Shown: positions 1 through 12,602, counted from the stretch's first letter. The stretch is 64,000 nucleotides of DNA from Saxidomus purpurata (GCA_022818135.1 JAFMSR010000003.1:29229404-29293403), one strand, 5' to 3'. Notes: a model not told the origin generated them from the sequence alone. Numbers and translations: made by a program.

Positions 1-2637
1 ATATTAGTTTTTTTCTCCCCCTGCATTTTTCAGACCTACATGCAAATTTTACTATAAACTGTCTCTGTCTAGTAATACAACCAAGTTGCCAAAACGAGTG
101 TAAGACCTCTTCGCGATCACATTTGAACTCATGTGTTCTGAACATTTAAACTTACACCGTTCACCACATGCTGGTTTTAACACTATTCTCGTAACAATCT
201 TACCATACCTATTAACATAACTCTGCCCTTCATTACGCCTTCTTTTCGCTCTATTTACTTTCCAATTTGATTCATCCCTTACCCTCTTACGTCCGCGACT
301 ACTTTCTTTAACATACTCACAACTAACTGCTTGTTTTGATTTTTGTGACTGATCTACACCAGAGACTGAGCTTGCTGTAGATGTACTTCCTAAAATCCTA
401 CAGTGTCTACGCCCTTTAGAAGCTCTCTGATTTTTTTTGGAAACAAAACTCAAAGGTATATTGTCTTCTACATCACTCAAATCACTCTGGCTTATCAAAT
501 AATCTATTGTATCACTGTCACTATTGTCATTGAAAGTTTCTATATCTATAGGTTGAAGAAATTCAACAGAGTTATTGAGATCTACCAAATTCTCATCTAT
601 CATAATATCAACTTCTTCTCTATCTATATCATTAGCTCTATCACTTGATCCAGTCCTCACAATACTTTGGGTATGTTCATGGTCAAAAACCCTTTCTCTG
701 CCACAGCTTACTGCCACACCCCTATCAGTAACATCTACTCTTCCAACACTCTGATTTACTACACTGTCATCACTACCTCTAACACTCTCATTTACAAAGT
801 CACAACTACATGTACGTCCAACAATATAATTAACTTCACAGTCACATTTAACAGCCTCTTTCAACACACCCTCACCACCAACATTAAATTTCACTACACC
901 AACATTTCCACCTTCAAAAATATCATTTACTACACCATCATTATCAGCGCTACTGCCAACATTCTCATTCACAGTATCTTCACCACCAACACCAACAACA
1001 GTACATGTATCATTTTCTACACTTCTAACAATATCAACTTTTACATAGTCTTCACCACCTCCAACATTCTTTTTGTCAATACTGTCACCACCACTTCCAA
1101 TACTCTCATGCACTACATAGTCACCAGCACCTCCAATATTCTCTTTAACAACACTGTCACCACTACCACCAACAGTTTCAATTAATATATTGTAAACATC
1201 ATCTCCAACAGACTCTCTTTTACTACACTGCCATCACCATCGCCAACACTGTCATTCACTACACTACCTCCAACATTCTCATTCACTCCACTGTCACTAT
1301 AACCTTCAATACCCCCATTTACTAAACTGTCACCACCAACTTCTCTAACATTCACTACACTGCCATTACCACGCCCAACTCTCTTATTTACTAAACTGTC
1401 ACTACAACCTTCAGCATTCTCTTTCACTACACTGTCACTATTACTTCCAACATTGTCTCTCACTATACTGTCGTAATCATCTCCCACATTCTCTTTCACT
1501 ACACCATCAACATGACCTCTAACATTTTCTTTCTCTACACCGTGACCATCACCTCCAACATTCTCCTTTACTACATTGTCACCATCACCACCAACATTCT
1601 CTTTCACTACACAGTCACTACCAACATTCTCTTGCACAATACTGTCATCTCTAACTCCTACATAATAATTTTCTTCACAGTCACAACCACATCCAACACT
1701 CTCTTGCATAACACTATCCCAAACACCCCCATTTACTTCATCACCAAACTGCCTGGTACCATTATGTAAGTTGTTATTGTTATCAACATAAGTATATACT
1801 TTGCTACTATGACCTTTTCCATATTTGTTTTTGCCTATAGGAGATGATTCACTGTTGCATTTCCCTATATCAGTGTCTCTTTCTGAACACTCCGATGACA
1901 TATGGACATCTAAATCAGAAATAATGGACAATGCTTTGTTTTTCTTTTCTTCTATCAAATAGAGATTACATGTATACTCCCCTTCACTCATAGTTGAAAA
2001 ACCAGAAAAATCACTTACAGACTCATCAAGAAATACATCAGTTTGAAAGCTATCATTATTGTTTTCAAACAACAACACATGATTCACCTCAAAACATATT
2101 TCTCTGTTGGTGAAAAGAACTGAAGTCAAATGACAAACAAAGGAAACAAAGTTTCTTAAAGATGAGTGTCCTGTTAAACTTGCTTTCCAATCCGCACAGG
2201 GCATCCCACAATCGTTGCGGCTATGGGAATCAAACAAAAAGTATTGTCCATCCATCGTCTTTATGACAGCCATGGTGTAACAATCTAATGTTAGGAAACA
2301 AAACCGAGTCATCTTCTGTAAGGAATCATACAAGCTGTAAAATGGAATGTCTGTTTCTTCCCTTTGTACAGTACCACTGTAAGATTGTGTCATCTTCATC
2401 CGAAATTGAGATGTTTCTGTAGGTAGTTCACTGATTAGCAAGTACTTATCTATTCCTATTGACTGGTATAGACTATCATCATCACTCAAAATTTCATCTA
2501 AGTCATCTGATGTCCAAATAGATGGTGGTTTTCTTGCAGCCCATAGCATGGCAACAAGGCTGTTAGCAGTACACTGCTTCCCAGCACTTGCAAACATTTC
2601 ATCGCCTTGATGTTTTGAGGCCTGCACAGATAGCATC
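1..2637 (-). pseudogene. Papain-like cysteine protease / repeat / basic C-terminal protein, frame-broken, runs off left edge
   Basis: The coding exon appears to start at 2637, after an acceptor (TTTTCTGCAG). ATG at 2636 gives MLSVQASKHQGDE. Residues 1 to ~190 resemble a papain-like protease family best known from herpesvirus tegument deubiquitinases (C76-like) and also found in metazoan element-associated proteins. The visible candidates are Cys22 in GKQCTANSL and Asp136/His138 in FDSHSRN, the Asp-x-His spacing of that family. A linker follows, then many copies of a 12-15 residue unit resembling SVVKENVGGDGD, then a basic region and a Cys motif (CGERCKFKC) seen in uncharacterised invertebrate proteins. 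The frame breaks near 1215, inside the repeats, and again near 115; beyond each break the same kind of protein continues in another frame. It could be a decayed mobile-element gene or an intact gene with assembly indels. Substrate unknown. Confidence 0.6.
700..1720 (-). repeat. Coding minisatellite (~36-45 bp units)
   Basis: On the plus strand the motifs ACACTGTCACCA and CCAACATTCTCTTTCAC recur about every 36-45 bases across 1 kb. On the minus strand they encode the Val/Asn/Gly/Asp-rich units of the gene at 1-2637. Unit lengths are mostly multiples of three, so the reading frame is kept through most of the array. The first frame break (~1215) lies inside it, where slippage or collapse during assembly is most likely. 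Confidence 0.75.
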
Positions 2638-2892
2638 CTGCAGAAAACATGATAAAAGTGTTTATGTTTTTGCAATTATTTACTTTACTCGTACTTAAGA
2701 ATTCTAAAAAGGAGTACTGTCATGGGGCAGTGCCTACTGTTCTATATAAAGTGAATATGATAACAGTCGGCCAGCATGCAATCTGCAGGGTTGATTCTTT
2801 TGAAATGCTTGTGTGGTGCATTATGTAGCTCATAAAAAAGATATCGTCCCCTAGATAAAACATCTGATACAGTTTTCCTTTCATTACATAGA

Positions 2893-3340
2893 GGATAATT
2901 GTTGGTTTTGGTGTAATATCACTGTATAACTTCACTGAGTGGAAACCAAAAGTGATATTTTCACAAGTGGCACAGCCACAAGTGAAAATAACAACTTTTG
3001 GTGTTCACAAGTGAAATTAACGTGATACTACACAGATAACAACAATTTTTCTGTTAATTTTATGGTTAAAATACTTTTATTGAGTTTATTTCTATAAAAC
3101 ATCAAAAATCACAGGAAGCGTCATCAGAAAACATAGCACAAATCGACGTCATTTTAACAATGTTATCGTCGCATGGTTTCCAGCATTAATTATGCTCAGT
3201 AAACTTTTTGAAGTTAACCTTGGTAGAGATTGCAAAAACAGTAAAAAAACATGGTGTTAATCCACTGTTTTAAAACTATGGATTATCACTTTTATTTCAC
3301 AGGGAAAACTCTTTCATTTACTGGAAAACATAAAATAAAT
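2893..3340 (+). repeat. Dispersed repeat family A, copy 1
   Basis: It starts GGATAATTGTTGGTTTTGG and contains the short inverted module CACAAGTGGCACAGCCAC, then ACGTCATTTTAAC and TATGGATTATCACTTTTA. The same order of motifs recurs at 30450-30845, 30883-31320 and, internally deleted, 49871-50125. It has no coding capacity and is probably a non-autonomous DNA element. Confidence 0.7.
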
Positions 3341-4590
3341 ACCCTTTTTATATGTCATGATAAGAATTATATTGTACATGAATATTAAGACACTCCATTA
3401 TTGATGTCATCTCTACATTTAAAGGACGGTACACACTGTTGTATACAGCTTGGACAAAGTCAAAGAATTTGACCCAAAGACTAGCTGCCATTATTGTGAC
3501 AACTATGTCCAATCACTGCCAGCAGGCTGAATAAAAGTGCAAATTTTTTTTTTTCATAAAGTGTGGATCTGCTGGGTTTTTTTTTGCAGTATAGCATAGT
3601 AATATAATTTCCATGGCCCAGTTATATCATGTCCACAGTTTCCATGACAATAATAATGCTGCACATTTTATTTGATATGCAAAATTTGATGATGATGTAA
3701 CTTAAAGGTAAACGCTCATGTTTTGTTGTTTTAACATCTGCAAAATCCAGAGGGACTGTTGGTGCCCAAGCCCTTTACAGCTAGGGCACCAACATGTCCC
3801 AAGGGTTTTTGCAGGTGTTATATTATGAAAAAAAATTGTTACCGGTAATGCAATTTTAGCATAAATAACATTAAAAAATCATAAAAATGAAACGTTCTTA
3901 TTGGTACGATGTCTAATAATGCGCGGGACAACTGTCTAACTATCCTTTCCATAGCAATTGACAAAAAATGTTTTCGACTATAAACGTTATTCCATCATGT
4001 CTGAATAGATGATTTTAGGTAGAATTCTAAACCTGCTGTAACAAACAATGCTAAAAATAAATTTGCATACACAAAGTAAAATGTATAACTTGCACATAAA
4101 TTGTGATTCAACAATTCCAAAAAGTACATAGCTTGTGTCCTTAAGTTTATAAATTAAGATAGATCTACCAAATGTATGAAAGGGAAGCCAATCTTTAAGT
4201 CCCAGTATCACTTTATTTTTGCAGTATTGCTAAAAATACTGCACTTTATTTCTTACATGCGTAGCTGATTTAAAAAGAAAAGTAAGGATGATTTTGGTAC
4301 AACTAATGATCATTTCCACTACTGTAACATTTTTCTTGGTAAAATAAGAGCTAGATCTACTTGTTATTGCGATCCTGGGACTTAAAGGGATGTAATGGAT
4401 GAAAATCAAGTATAAAATATGTTTTTGCCTACCTCCACCTAGGACTGATTTAAATAAATCTTATGTATTAAATCTAATATCATGAAATATATTTAAAAGT
4501 TTTCTTACCTTTTCTGTTGCCCTGAACTTCTAAGCACTCTAAACGTTTTCTTTTTTTCTTCAAAATGCACGTTTTATTTTCTCAAAATAC
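3341..4590. other. Intergenic, no gene seen
   Basis: AT-rich sequence without a recognisable exon on either strand. Short open frames (such as 3987-4211 minus) have no family features. The only structure seen is the hairpin at 3733-3819. Confidence 0.5.
3733..3819. repeat. ~87-bp imperfect hairpin
   Basis: The left arm (AACATCTGCAAAATCC then GGGAC then TGTTGGTGCCC) pairs with the right arm (GGGCACCAACATGTCCC then GGGTTTTTGCAGGTGTT). Arms are ~35 bases with five or six mismatches and a ~16-base loop. It could be a small foldback element or a pre-miRNA-like hairpin; the sequence alone does not decide. Confidence 0.6.
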
Positions 4591-4689
4591 AAAAAATTAT
4601 TTCATTTGTATTTGACCCAAGGACAAGATTTTGTAAACATTATGTTGATGACATCACTTATGATGTAGTATGTATTAGTGTAGTATGAT

Positions 4690-5130
4690 AGTGCACTTAC
4701 ACTAGTTTCACATTAAAGATGTTAATGCGAAAAAGGTGTAAGTGGCATGTCAATTTGAACATGCAAGTTTTTCTATAGAACCTAAATGTACTGTAACTTC
4801 TTTTCATACTGGTTCAGATACTGTTTAAAGGAAGTTTTTTTAAGAGAACTTTACAGCTCTAATGTCACATAGAGGTTTAAGACCAAAATGGAAATGACCA
4901 AAAGTTGAATGCGAAACTAGTGTAAGTGCCTATGTCACATACACCAGTCTCGCATTTAAAAAAATAGAAAATGTGCACTTACATCATTTGATATAATTTG
5001 CATCACCTATGTTCAATAATGGTAATCAAAGAAAACACTTTCAGGGCAGATGGGAAGGGGCTTTTTACATACTATTATGTAAAAAAGTGATTTTTGCAAA
5101 GAATGTCACTTAGACTAGTTTCGCGTTCAG
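4690..5130. repeat. Cluster of ~22-bp modules in both orientations
   Basis: A module close to CACTTACACTAGTTTCGCAT occurs near 4695, 4940 and 5106 in one orientation and as its complement (ATGCGAAACTAGTGTAAGTG) near 4725 and 4908. The copies are spaced unevenly over 430 bp. No coding sequence overlaps them. Confidence 0.6.
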
Positions 5131-5514
5131 CCCTCGACATCCTCTTGATAATGAAGCAGTCTATGAAGTCATGAGAAATAGAAAAGCATGCACACAAAAT
5201 ATGTATATATAATAACTATATATAAATATCACGAAAGGGCAATGATGTTATATAATAGCATTCGTTGAATATGCACAACTCCTCTAGGCAGGAACACTTC
5301 CCAAGAAGATTTAGTTTAAACGATACAAATGTATTTTATTCATCAAATATCATGTAAGTACAATATATGTTACAAAGACAAGGGATCGAGCAGTAAGCTG
5401 TTTTTGGAAACTCTTTCCCGATTGGAAATTTTTACCAAGAAGATTTGTTTCCGAGTTTTACCCTGTGACGTGCCCATGAAGGTATGTGCATAAACGTAAT
5501 CAAAGGGCAATAAC

Positions 5515-5600
5515 TCACTGAATTCAATTCAACTCAATTTATTCAGAGCTAGGCCCATACAAACAAATAGCATATAAAATAATCAAATCTATATCAATAT
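5515..5600 (-). mobile_element. LINE 3' tail fragment
   Basis: On the minus strand the sequence reads ATGGGCCTAGCTCTGAATAA, followed by an AATTGAGTTGAATTGAATT tail. A 'gggcct...aataaatt' motif followed by a short tandem tail is typical of 3' ends of non-LTR retrotransposons in invertebrates. No reverse-transcriptase sequence is attached. Confidence 0.4.
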
Positions 5601-5942
5601 CAGATACTATTTCCAAGCATTGCAGTATTATTTAACGTAAGAGAAATATGGAATTGTTAATGTTAATGTTAAGTTGACTAGTTTCATATCACAAATTGTT
5701 ATTACAAAAATCATATCAGTTTAAAAGAACATTGAACTAGAACATGCTGATAATGTGAGCATCTCATCTTGACAGTGTAGCAGTGCAAGAAGTTTCATTG
5801 AATTCCAATCCGTGGTTCCAAAGAAAAGGCCCGAACAAGAATGCACAAAAGTGCAATATACGTAATACGTTATGTGCATATAGTTCAGTGTAAAAAGAAT
5901 CATTGAACCAGAACATGCTTGCAACATGCGCTTCTCCTCTTG

Positions 5943-6030
5943 TTAAAGGTGGTCAATCACACTTAAGCAAAATTTGATGACAAATTTTACTTTTTGTATA
6001 TTCTGTTAGAGATTTATTTTAGGAACAACA
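5943..6030 (+). repeat. Dispersed repeat family B, copy 1
   Basis: It begins TAAAGGTGGTCAATCAC and contains GTATATTCTGTTAGAGATTT. A diverged copy in the same orientation lies at 33688-33770. The family is not identified. Confidence 0.6.
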
Positions 6031-6109
6031 TACCGAACAATTCTCATCATAGACCTTGTATCTGAACCCCTGTGGCTCAGAATCTGATAAGCCACCAGTC
6101 GGTTCAATC

Positions 6110-6929
6110 GATTAGCCACAGACGATAAAATTACATTGAATTATATAGGAAAATAATTTATACATCGATTAAATAAACCTTTCCCTTTTCACTTCAATAT
6201 TTTCCTTGATATGACATTAAAATTTATTTAAATGTCTTTCCAACAGTATATTTTATAACAATTTAACTAATTATCTTCTTGCTTCAATTTCTTTTTGAAA
6301 ACTGTGACTAGTTTTCCTATAGACTCTATATACATCTTTGGTCAAATTAAACGGAACACCAGTTTTAACTCATGATTTTGTACGGAAAAATAAAGTCTTA
6401 TTCTTTTTCCTTGATATTTTTGGAGAGTACATCTTATATACATTATGAAAATTTAATTGCGGAAAAATGATTCCAATGCACTATGAAATGACAACTAACA
6501 AGAATCGATTGCTTTCGATTTTTGTAAAATTTGCATACTGAGATGGCATTACTTTGAGTTTTAGATCGTTGTATAATATGTATCAGTGACTCGTGTCGAT
6601 GTTTAAATTCAAATGAAAAAAAACTTTTTTTTAGAAACAAAACATGTAAAAAGAGAGTTGAATACAAAAAGGCTAAGTGAAGGCAACTTCTTGTCGATAT
6701 ATTACCGAAAAAGAAGACAGCGTTATTACTAAAGTTTTACCAGAAACTTACGAGGCTGAACGGATAATTACAAAAAAAGAAAAATGAGTTTCATCACTTA
6801 AAAGTGTAACTCATTTAAAATATTTAAACTGAATCAAGGACGAACACTAATTTTTACTTTATATATATTTATTGTATAAACAATGAACTTAAACTCAATG
6901 CGTTTATTTGTGATCTAATTTCCTGAATC
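6110..6929. other. Intergenic, no gene seen
   Basis: AT-rich; no exon, RNA gene or repeat recognised. The open frame at 6443-6667 minus looks like chance. Confidence 0.4.
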
Positions 6930-7756
6930 TATAACAGGGGGGTGAACGTAGCCCCGTTTCTTCAGAGGGTTAAGCGACGAACCGGTATCTGCGGAGGAAA
7001 AATGGCGGATTGTGTTGTTTGAAAACGAAAGTAGGGCCATATTTTGACGTGTAAGTATACTTTTAGCATACTTTGAAATCTTTGAGTACTTTCATCAGGT
7101 GAAGAAATATATAATCTTCAATCGGCTTTTCGTTTTAGCTTCTTAGGTGCCATTCTTAGCCTGTTTGCTTGAACATTGTCTGCAACGATCGATGTTTACA
7201 AATGCAAAACGATCGACTCCCAATATTCTTAGGTCATTTCCAAGGCAAAAACAAGGCCCTGTACTTTGTTTTACAAGTTAACATTGCAGCTATACCCACT
7301 GTAAATTGTTGTGCCGGGTGACAGTGACTACATGGACTATATGGCCAAAAAAATTAGTATTATGCACTTTTTTGCCTCTGCAGGAGAGTACTACGCAAGT
7401 TTTGGTGTCTGCCGTCGTTAATTCATAATCGCTATACGTACCCGTTTGACGACTATTTACGCATAATGGCCATCATACTCACGCGTTTGGAAGAACACGG
7501 CTATAAGCAGATTATAAGAACATTTTGAACTGAACATACGTCCGTTTTCTCATGTACAATGTCGACAATAAAATGTTTTCAATCACTTCATAAAAAGATG
7601 ACTACACTCCATTCCGCTACTAGTTCTATCACTACTCAATCCCATGGCCCTAGGTAAGAATATCTCAGTGAACATGGTTATTAAATGACAACAAGAATTG
7701 AGAAAGTCCCTTGGTCGATAATAATTAACATAATGTCCTATTTACATTTCAGTATG

Positions 7757-8474
7757 GTCAAATTTGATTCATGGAAAGAAGTCAATGAAGTGTATGGACA
7801 CCAGTATAGGAACATTTTAGATCTTATGGATCTCATCATGACTTATGAGTCCTAGTAGTGCTGAAGCTGAAAGGGGTTTTCCATGCTGACACTTGTAAAA
7901 TACAAAATCAGAACTAATTTAAGCCAGGGGTAGTTTGATTGACCTCTTAATTACAAAGTTACATGTCTCAAATGTTGAGAACTTTGACCCCAGTGATGCT
8001 ATTCATTTGAGACATAGTGATGGAAATAGAACAAGAAGAATGAACTTCAAGGACAAGTCAGTGAGAAACCCAGCTGAGTTCTTGGTAGTACAACAAGAGG
8101 CTGAGCCAGTACAGATATGTCCGACAGTTGAGCTCACAGTCAATCAACCAGAAAGCTTCCTGTCTCAACCCAGCTCTCTTATGGATGTAAATGTTGCTGA
8201 ACCAGACAGAAATGGTATATCTCAGCCTTGTAAAACTGTTGTAGAATGTCAAACTGACCATATCAACGCTCCAAAGAAAGCGGGCACACAAACATTTGCA
8301 AGTGTTTACTACTCTTGCTCAACAAGACCAATGTCATCTAAAGGATGCCATGAGAAATACTATTCATCTGATGATGAAATTGACAGTTCTGGGTCTGACC
8401 TTGATTCTAATTTAGAAGAGGGTGTAGTATTTTCCAAGTTACTGGATTCATTGGATTGTAACAGAGACTGTTGA
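7757..8474 (+). pseudogene. hAT transposase C-terminal relic
   Basis: After a possible acceptor (TTACATTTCAG), a frame reads VKFDSWKEVNEVYGHQYRN and runs into the hAT dimerisation motif PSSAEAERGF near 7850-7875. At least two frame changes occur there. It then continues open as LIDLLITKLHVSNVENFDP with a basic RTRR stretch, ending at 8474 after an acidic, Ser-rich tail. In the family this region forms the C-terminal dimerisation helix block of the transposase. The zinc finger and most of the catalytic DDE core are absent. Confidence 0.7.
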
Positions 8475-8994
8475 AATTGTTCATAGTCCTTGTAGTGTGA
8501 CAGTAAGTCCGTGTACTTTTCACTTAAATGTGAAAACAAATGTTAATTAATTAAGTACATGTATGCTTGTTGTATAACATAATAAACATTTTCCAATATG
8601 AATTTGCGTAATTGTATTATTGAAATAGTTGGACCACCACATTTTCCTCTAGGCCACAGTGATTCAATAGTTAATGGTCCAGTTGGCCACCAGGCCGTAA
8701 ATGTTAGTCTTTATCCCTGCTTCGACAATCAATCAACGCTATTATACACCTCAAAAGAGATATATATCAAAGTCTAAAGGCCTGCCAATCGCTACATGAT
8801 TTTAAGTCACAATGCCAGTATCTAGCGACAGGCATTTTAAAGCCAAATACAACATCACAATTTTGCATTGTAGAGCAACAACAAGTGTCTGGAGTAAAAG
8901 GTGCACGAAAAGGCATTGAATTGGTTTTGATGGTGAGGTAAACATTTATGAATTTTCAATGTCAGATGTTTATTGGAACAAGTAAAGATATACA

Positions 8995-9047
8995 GGATAA
9001 TTGTTGGTTTCGGTGTAATATCAAGTTATGATTAACATCGATACCGA
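8995..9047 (+). repeat. Dispersed repeat family A, 5' fragment
   Basis: GGATAATTGTTGGTTTCGG matches the start of the family A copies at 2893, 30883 and 49871, then breaks off just before the right inverted repeat of the hAT-like element. Confidence 0.55.
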
Positions 9048-9579
9048 CACTTTTTCCGATTAACTAATGTCTGTAAAGAATACTTTTGTTAAAGACGGCA
9101 GAACCGAAATATGCGTAGTACTCTCTGCAGAGAGAAAAAAGTGCATAATACTAATTTTTCATCTAGTATAGTCCATTTAGTCACTGACACCGGCGACAAC
9201 AATTTACGGTAGGTATAGCTGCAATGTTAACTTGTAAATAAATGTACAGAGCCCTTGTTTTTGCCTTGGAAATGACGTAAGATTATCGGGAGTCGATCAT
9301 TTTGCATTTGTAGACATCGATCGTTGCAGACAATGTTCAAGCAAACAGGCTAAGTATGGCACCTACGAAGCTAAAACGAAAAGCCGATTGAAGATTATAT
9401 ATTTCTTCACCTGATGAAAGTACTCAAAGATTTCAAAGTATGCTAAAATGAAATCTTACACGTCAAAATATGGTCCTACTTTGGTTTTCAAACAACACAA
9501 TCCGCCATTTTTCCTCCGCAGATACCGGTTCGTCGCTTAACCCTCTGAAGAAACGGGGCTACGTTCACCCCCTGTATAA

Positions 9580-12340
9580 ACTTGTTAATTGTAGAAGTCT
9601 TTTTAAAATAACTAGCACCAGATGTGCCTCGTCTCAGTATGCAACTGTGATAAGAATCTTTTATCTCTTTACAACCGAAATGATTGTATTACTAGTTGGG
9701 AAATATATCTGACCAGCTAGTGGAGCGGGAGCTGAGATAATATGAAATCGTTAGAGTTATTACAGATTTTCTTGTTTGATATTTAATAATTCAGAAAACA
9801 AATTTACATAATAAGTAATCTAAAAATTGCGTCATGTAAGACAGTTGCTGTTGATTGCCTGGCAATTTTTAAAAATGTATCTTTCACTTCATCAATAAAC
9901 TGTAATGCGTAATTGTGTTAGTCCGAATTAACAAGTATATACACAGACAGTATTATTCTAATAATACTGTGTTTATTTGTAATGGACAGACACATGTACA
10001 ACATGATTTTGCTTTCAGAAGATATTAACTTCATGCTGAACTGTTTTAACTATAAAGCTCAGAAGATGTAAAATGACAGCATATACATGAGAGAGACATT
10101 TTTTCTTCTCATCATGCCGGTCAGTTTCTCCTTTTTGCAATCGTTTAAACATCCACGGTCCACAATTTCGACAAATCGGTACCGTACAGTATTCCGAAGC
10201 CGGTTGTCAAGCGAATGCGGTGAAGTGAGCAGAAGAATGTATAATTCGACTTTAAATATGTCAGTTGAGCGCACACATATGTCAGTAATAAACCGAGACA
10301 ATGATTGATGAACTGTATGTAACAACTAAATCTAATTGTCTACATGGTATATTAAAAGAGGCCCATCATCGAATTCATGCATTTATACAGTACTTTGAAA
10401 TACGCCCTTTCTTTAACAGATGCAGTTAGTTATAACTGCTTGCAACGCGTCCCCGTCTATCTCGCGTATATTGTTTTACTTTAAACTTTGCTCAATCGAA
10501 AAATCTAAGCCAAGTGTATAGCTGTTCGGAGAATGCATGAAATTAGCTCTCATCGATATGTCTATCCAAAAACAAAACAATACACAAATAGCTGCATCGG
10601 TTTGAAATAGAAAGAAATTACACTGCATGAGGTTATGGCGAACAAGCGAACAGTTGTTTTTGTCGTTGTTATAAATTAAATTAGCATATGAACTGAGTTA
10701 AGTCATTAAACAAGAAGGTCACATTAGAAACGCGTAACAAGAAAAAATGTTTACCGAGCATGTACATGTATGTATTATATTCGTATATATAACTATTTTC
10801 TGATACAAGAAGCCGAAAAAATTGCAACCAGATTGAAGAACACACATTTGTTTTCTATAGTTTCATAAGTTTCGATAGTTCAATTCACTCATACTGCCTC
10901 AGCTTGCTGATACGCCAACCGTCATACAGGTATCTACGCTCTGATAAGCATCTGGCAGAGAGAACCACTAAAACCCCCCATACCGCGCCTCGAGCAAAGA
11001 AGAAGAATAGATAATGTTCACAGGCTGTCAGGTTTATTTTGGGAGAAGCTGTACTGTATATCTTCTATGAACTGAATACAGGAAATGTGATACATGTATC
11101 TACGAAAACATTCCGCCATTTTGTTGCTAAGAAACATATAGAAGAAATTCATGTTTTATGGGAATAATGATACATTTTAACGATTATTGAACGTGATTTT
11201 AAATGAATGAAGGTGAGTCATTTATAGCACATCTTTGTTTAAAGTTAGTTTTGCTTTACGTAATAAGAAATCATACGCACAATAGAAAAAATGTAACAAA
11301 TATTAAAAGTAACATCAGATGTAAAATTTGTACGAGAATACCTTTACCCAGGCAGTGTTAATTTTACGTCAGATATAACTTCTTCAATTTATTTTATGGG
11401 CCTGATGAATAATTCACGAAATTACGTGTTTGACGTGAATGTGCAGAACATGACAATCTCAACAATACTTTTTTTGTTTCTAATTGCATATAACAATGAA
11501 CCAAAGGCTGGTTTGATAAACTTATACAAGCATTTATTTGTAAAAACAAAATGTTTCTCGTACTTAAGGTATTAGTTTTATCATTTTAAATATTATGACA
11601 GGTTTGAAGCAAGACATCATTTTGTATCGGTTAAAGAAACAGAATGTACGTATTGTTACTAAATTATCACAATTCTTATCAATCAGTCGTACTGCACCCT
11701 GCCACAGCATGCAAGTAACACGTGTTTCTGCCACTCATTTTGCCAGGGGCATAAGGTATATATAATTAAATTAATCTCTTTAATAACAGTTGTACGTCCA
11801 AAAAAGTTTTTATATCAACTGAAATCATAAATTTATTTTGTAAAGTCGAACAAGTTAACAGGAAAGGTTGGATTAATTGCTTCGCTGATGTCGGTCACTT
11901 GGTATGTCCGTCTGTTTTTTGAACTGGTCCGTGGACCAAATGATTTCCGTAAATACTCTCTCAAAGGTCAAGATCGAAAAAAGTTTCCAGACAATAAATG
12001 CAGAGCGATTTTGTATGGAAGCCTTGGAGGGCCACTTTTGAGTTTCAACTTACGGGTGTTTTTGACTTTTAAGTTATGACTTTCGACTTTTGACTTTTGA
12101 AAACCCTTATTACGTTCTTCCTCTTGTAATACCTCCTACGAGGTATATAAATTTGCCATGTCACTTCGCTGCGATCATTCCCAAAAGCACTGCTGAATTG
12201 CCTCTTTGGCATTTTTATTAGAACAATATAAACACGACCACCTCAATCAAATATAAATTTTAATAAAACCAAGTATATATACATGTATATAAAAATCACA
12301 TTATTTCTATAAATAGTAACAACATAAAACATGTTTGAAC
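9580..12340. other. Intergenic, no gene seen
   Basis: About 2.8 kb of AT-rich sequence. No splice-bounded coding segment with recognisable protein features was found on either strand. The frames at 10059-10325 and 10087-10308 overlap on opposite strands and look like chance. Confidence 0.4.
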
Positions 12341-12440
12341 AAACTTTTTGTTTTGACTTTTTAATTATGACTTTTGACTTATTACTTATGACTGATGACT
12401 TATGATAAAATAAACCCTAACACTAACCCTAAACATGCTA
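12060..12440. repeat. Low-complexity TGACTT-type repeats
   Basis: TTTTGACTT and TTATGACTT variants recur at 12060-12105 and 12350-12405. They end in a short stretch resembling (CCCTAA) at 12412-12432, too short and impure to be a telomere array. Confidence 0.5.
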
Positions 12441-12602
12441 ACTAATGACACAGATAGTTCAGGTTATACTAGGAACCTGCTACCAGATTGACCCATCAAA
12501 ATAGAACAATATACTTATACATATTACAGCACTTTAATTTTGCATTTCGGTATACCTTGTGATATTAACCTATAGATACATGAAAAAATTTTTTTAAATG
12601 TT

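Larger units (their letters stand above)
6935..9574 (+). mobile_element. hAT-like DNA transposon with long inverted repeats
   Basis: Both ends start CAGGGGG(G)TGAACGTAGC, and the inverted repeats stay alignable for ~490 bp (6935-~7420 against ~9085-9574). Both sides are flanked by TATAA (6930-6934 and 9575-9579), read as a 5-bp target duplication. Inside lies the C-terminal part of a hAT-type transposase in the plus orientation, followed by AATAAA at 8581. CAGGG termini and the SSAEAERGF motif support hAT. Most hAT elements make 8-bp duplications, so 5 bp is atypical. The transposase N-terminal half is missing and the frame is broken, so this copy cannot mobilise itself. A short piece of repeat family A (8995-9047) sits next to the inner edge of the right inverted repeat. 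Confidence 0.85.

Noticed and set aside
667..1185. 172-codon plus-strand Thr/Asn/Ile-rich frame
   Set aside because: Antisense shadow of the coding minisatellite in the minus-strand gene.
10059..10325. Pair of overlapping open frames on opposite strands
   Set aside because: No splice context, motif or composition bias supports either one.
12412..12435. Telomere-like CCCTAA/TAACCC units
   Set aside because: Only two to three impure units at the end of a TGACTT low-complexity tract; far too short for an interstitial telomere.
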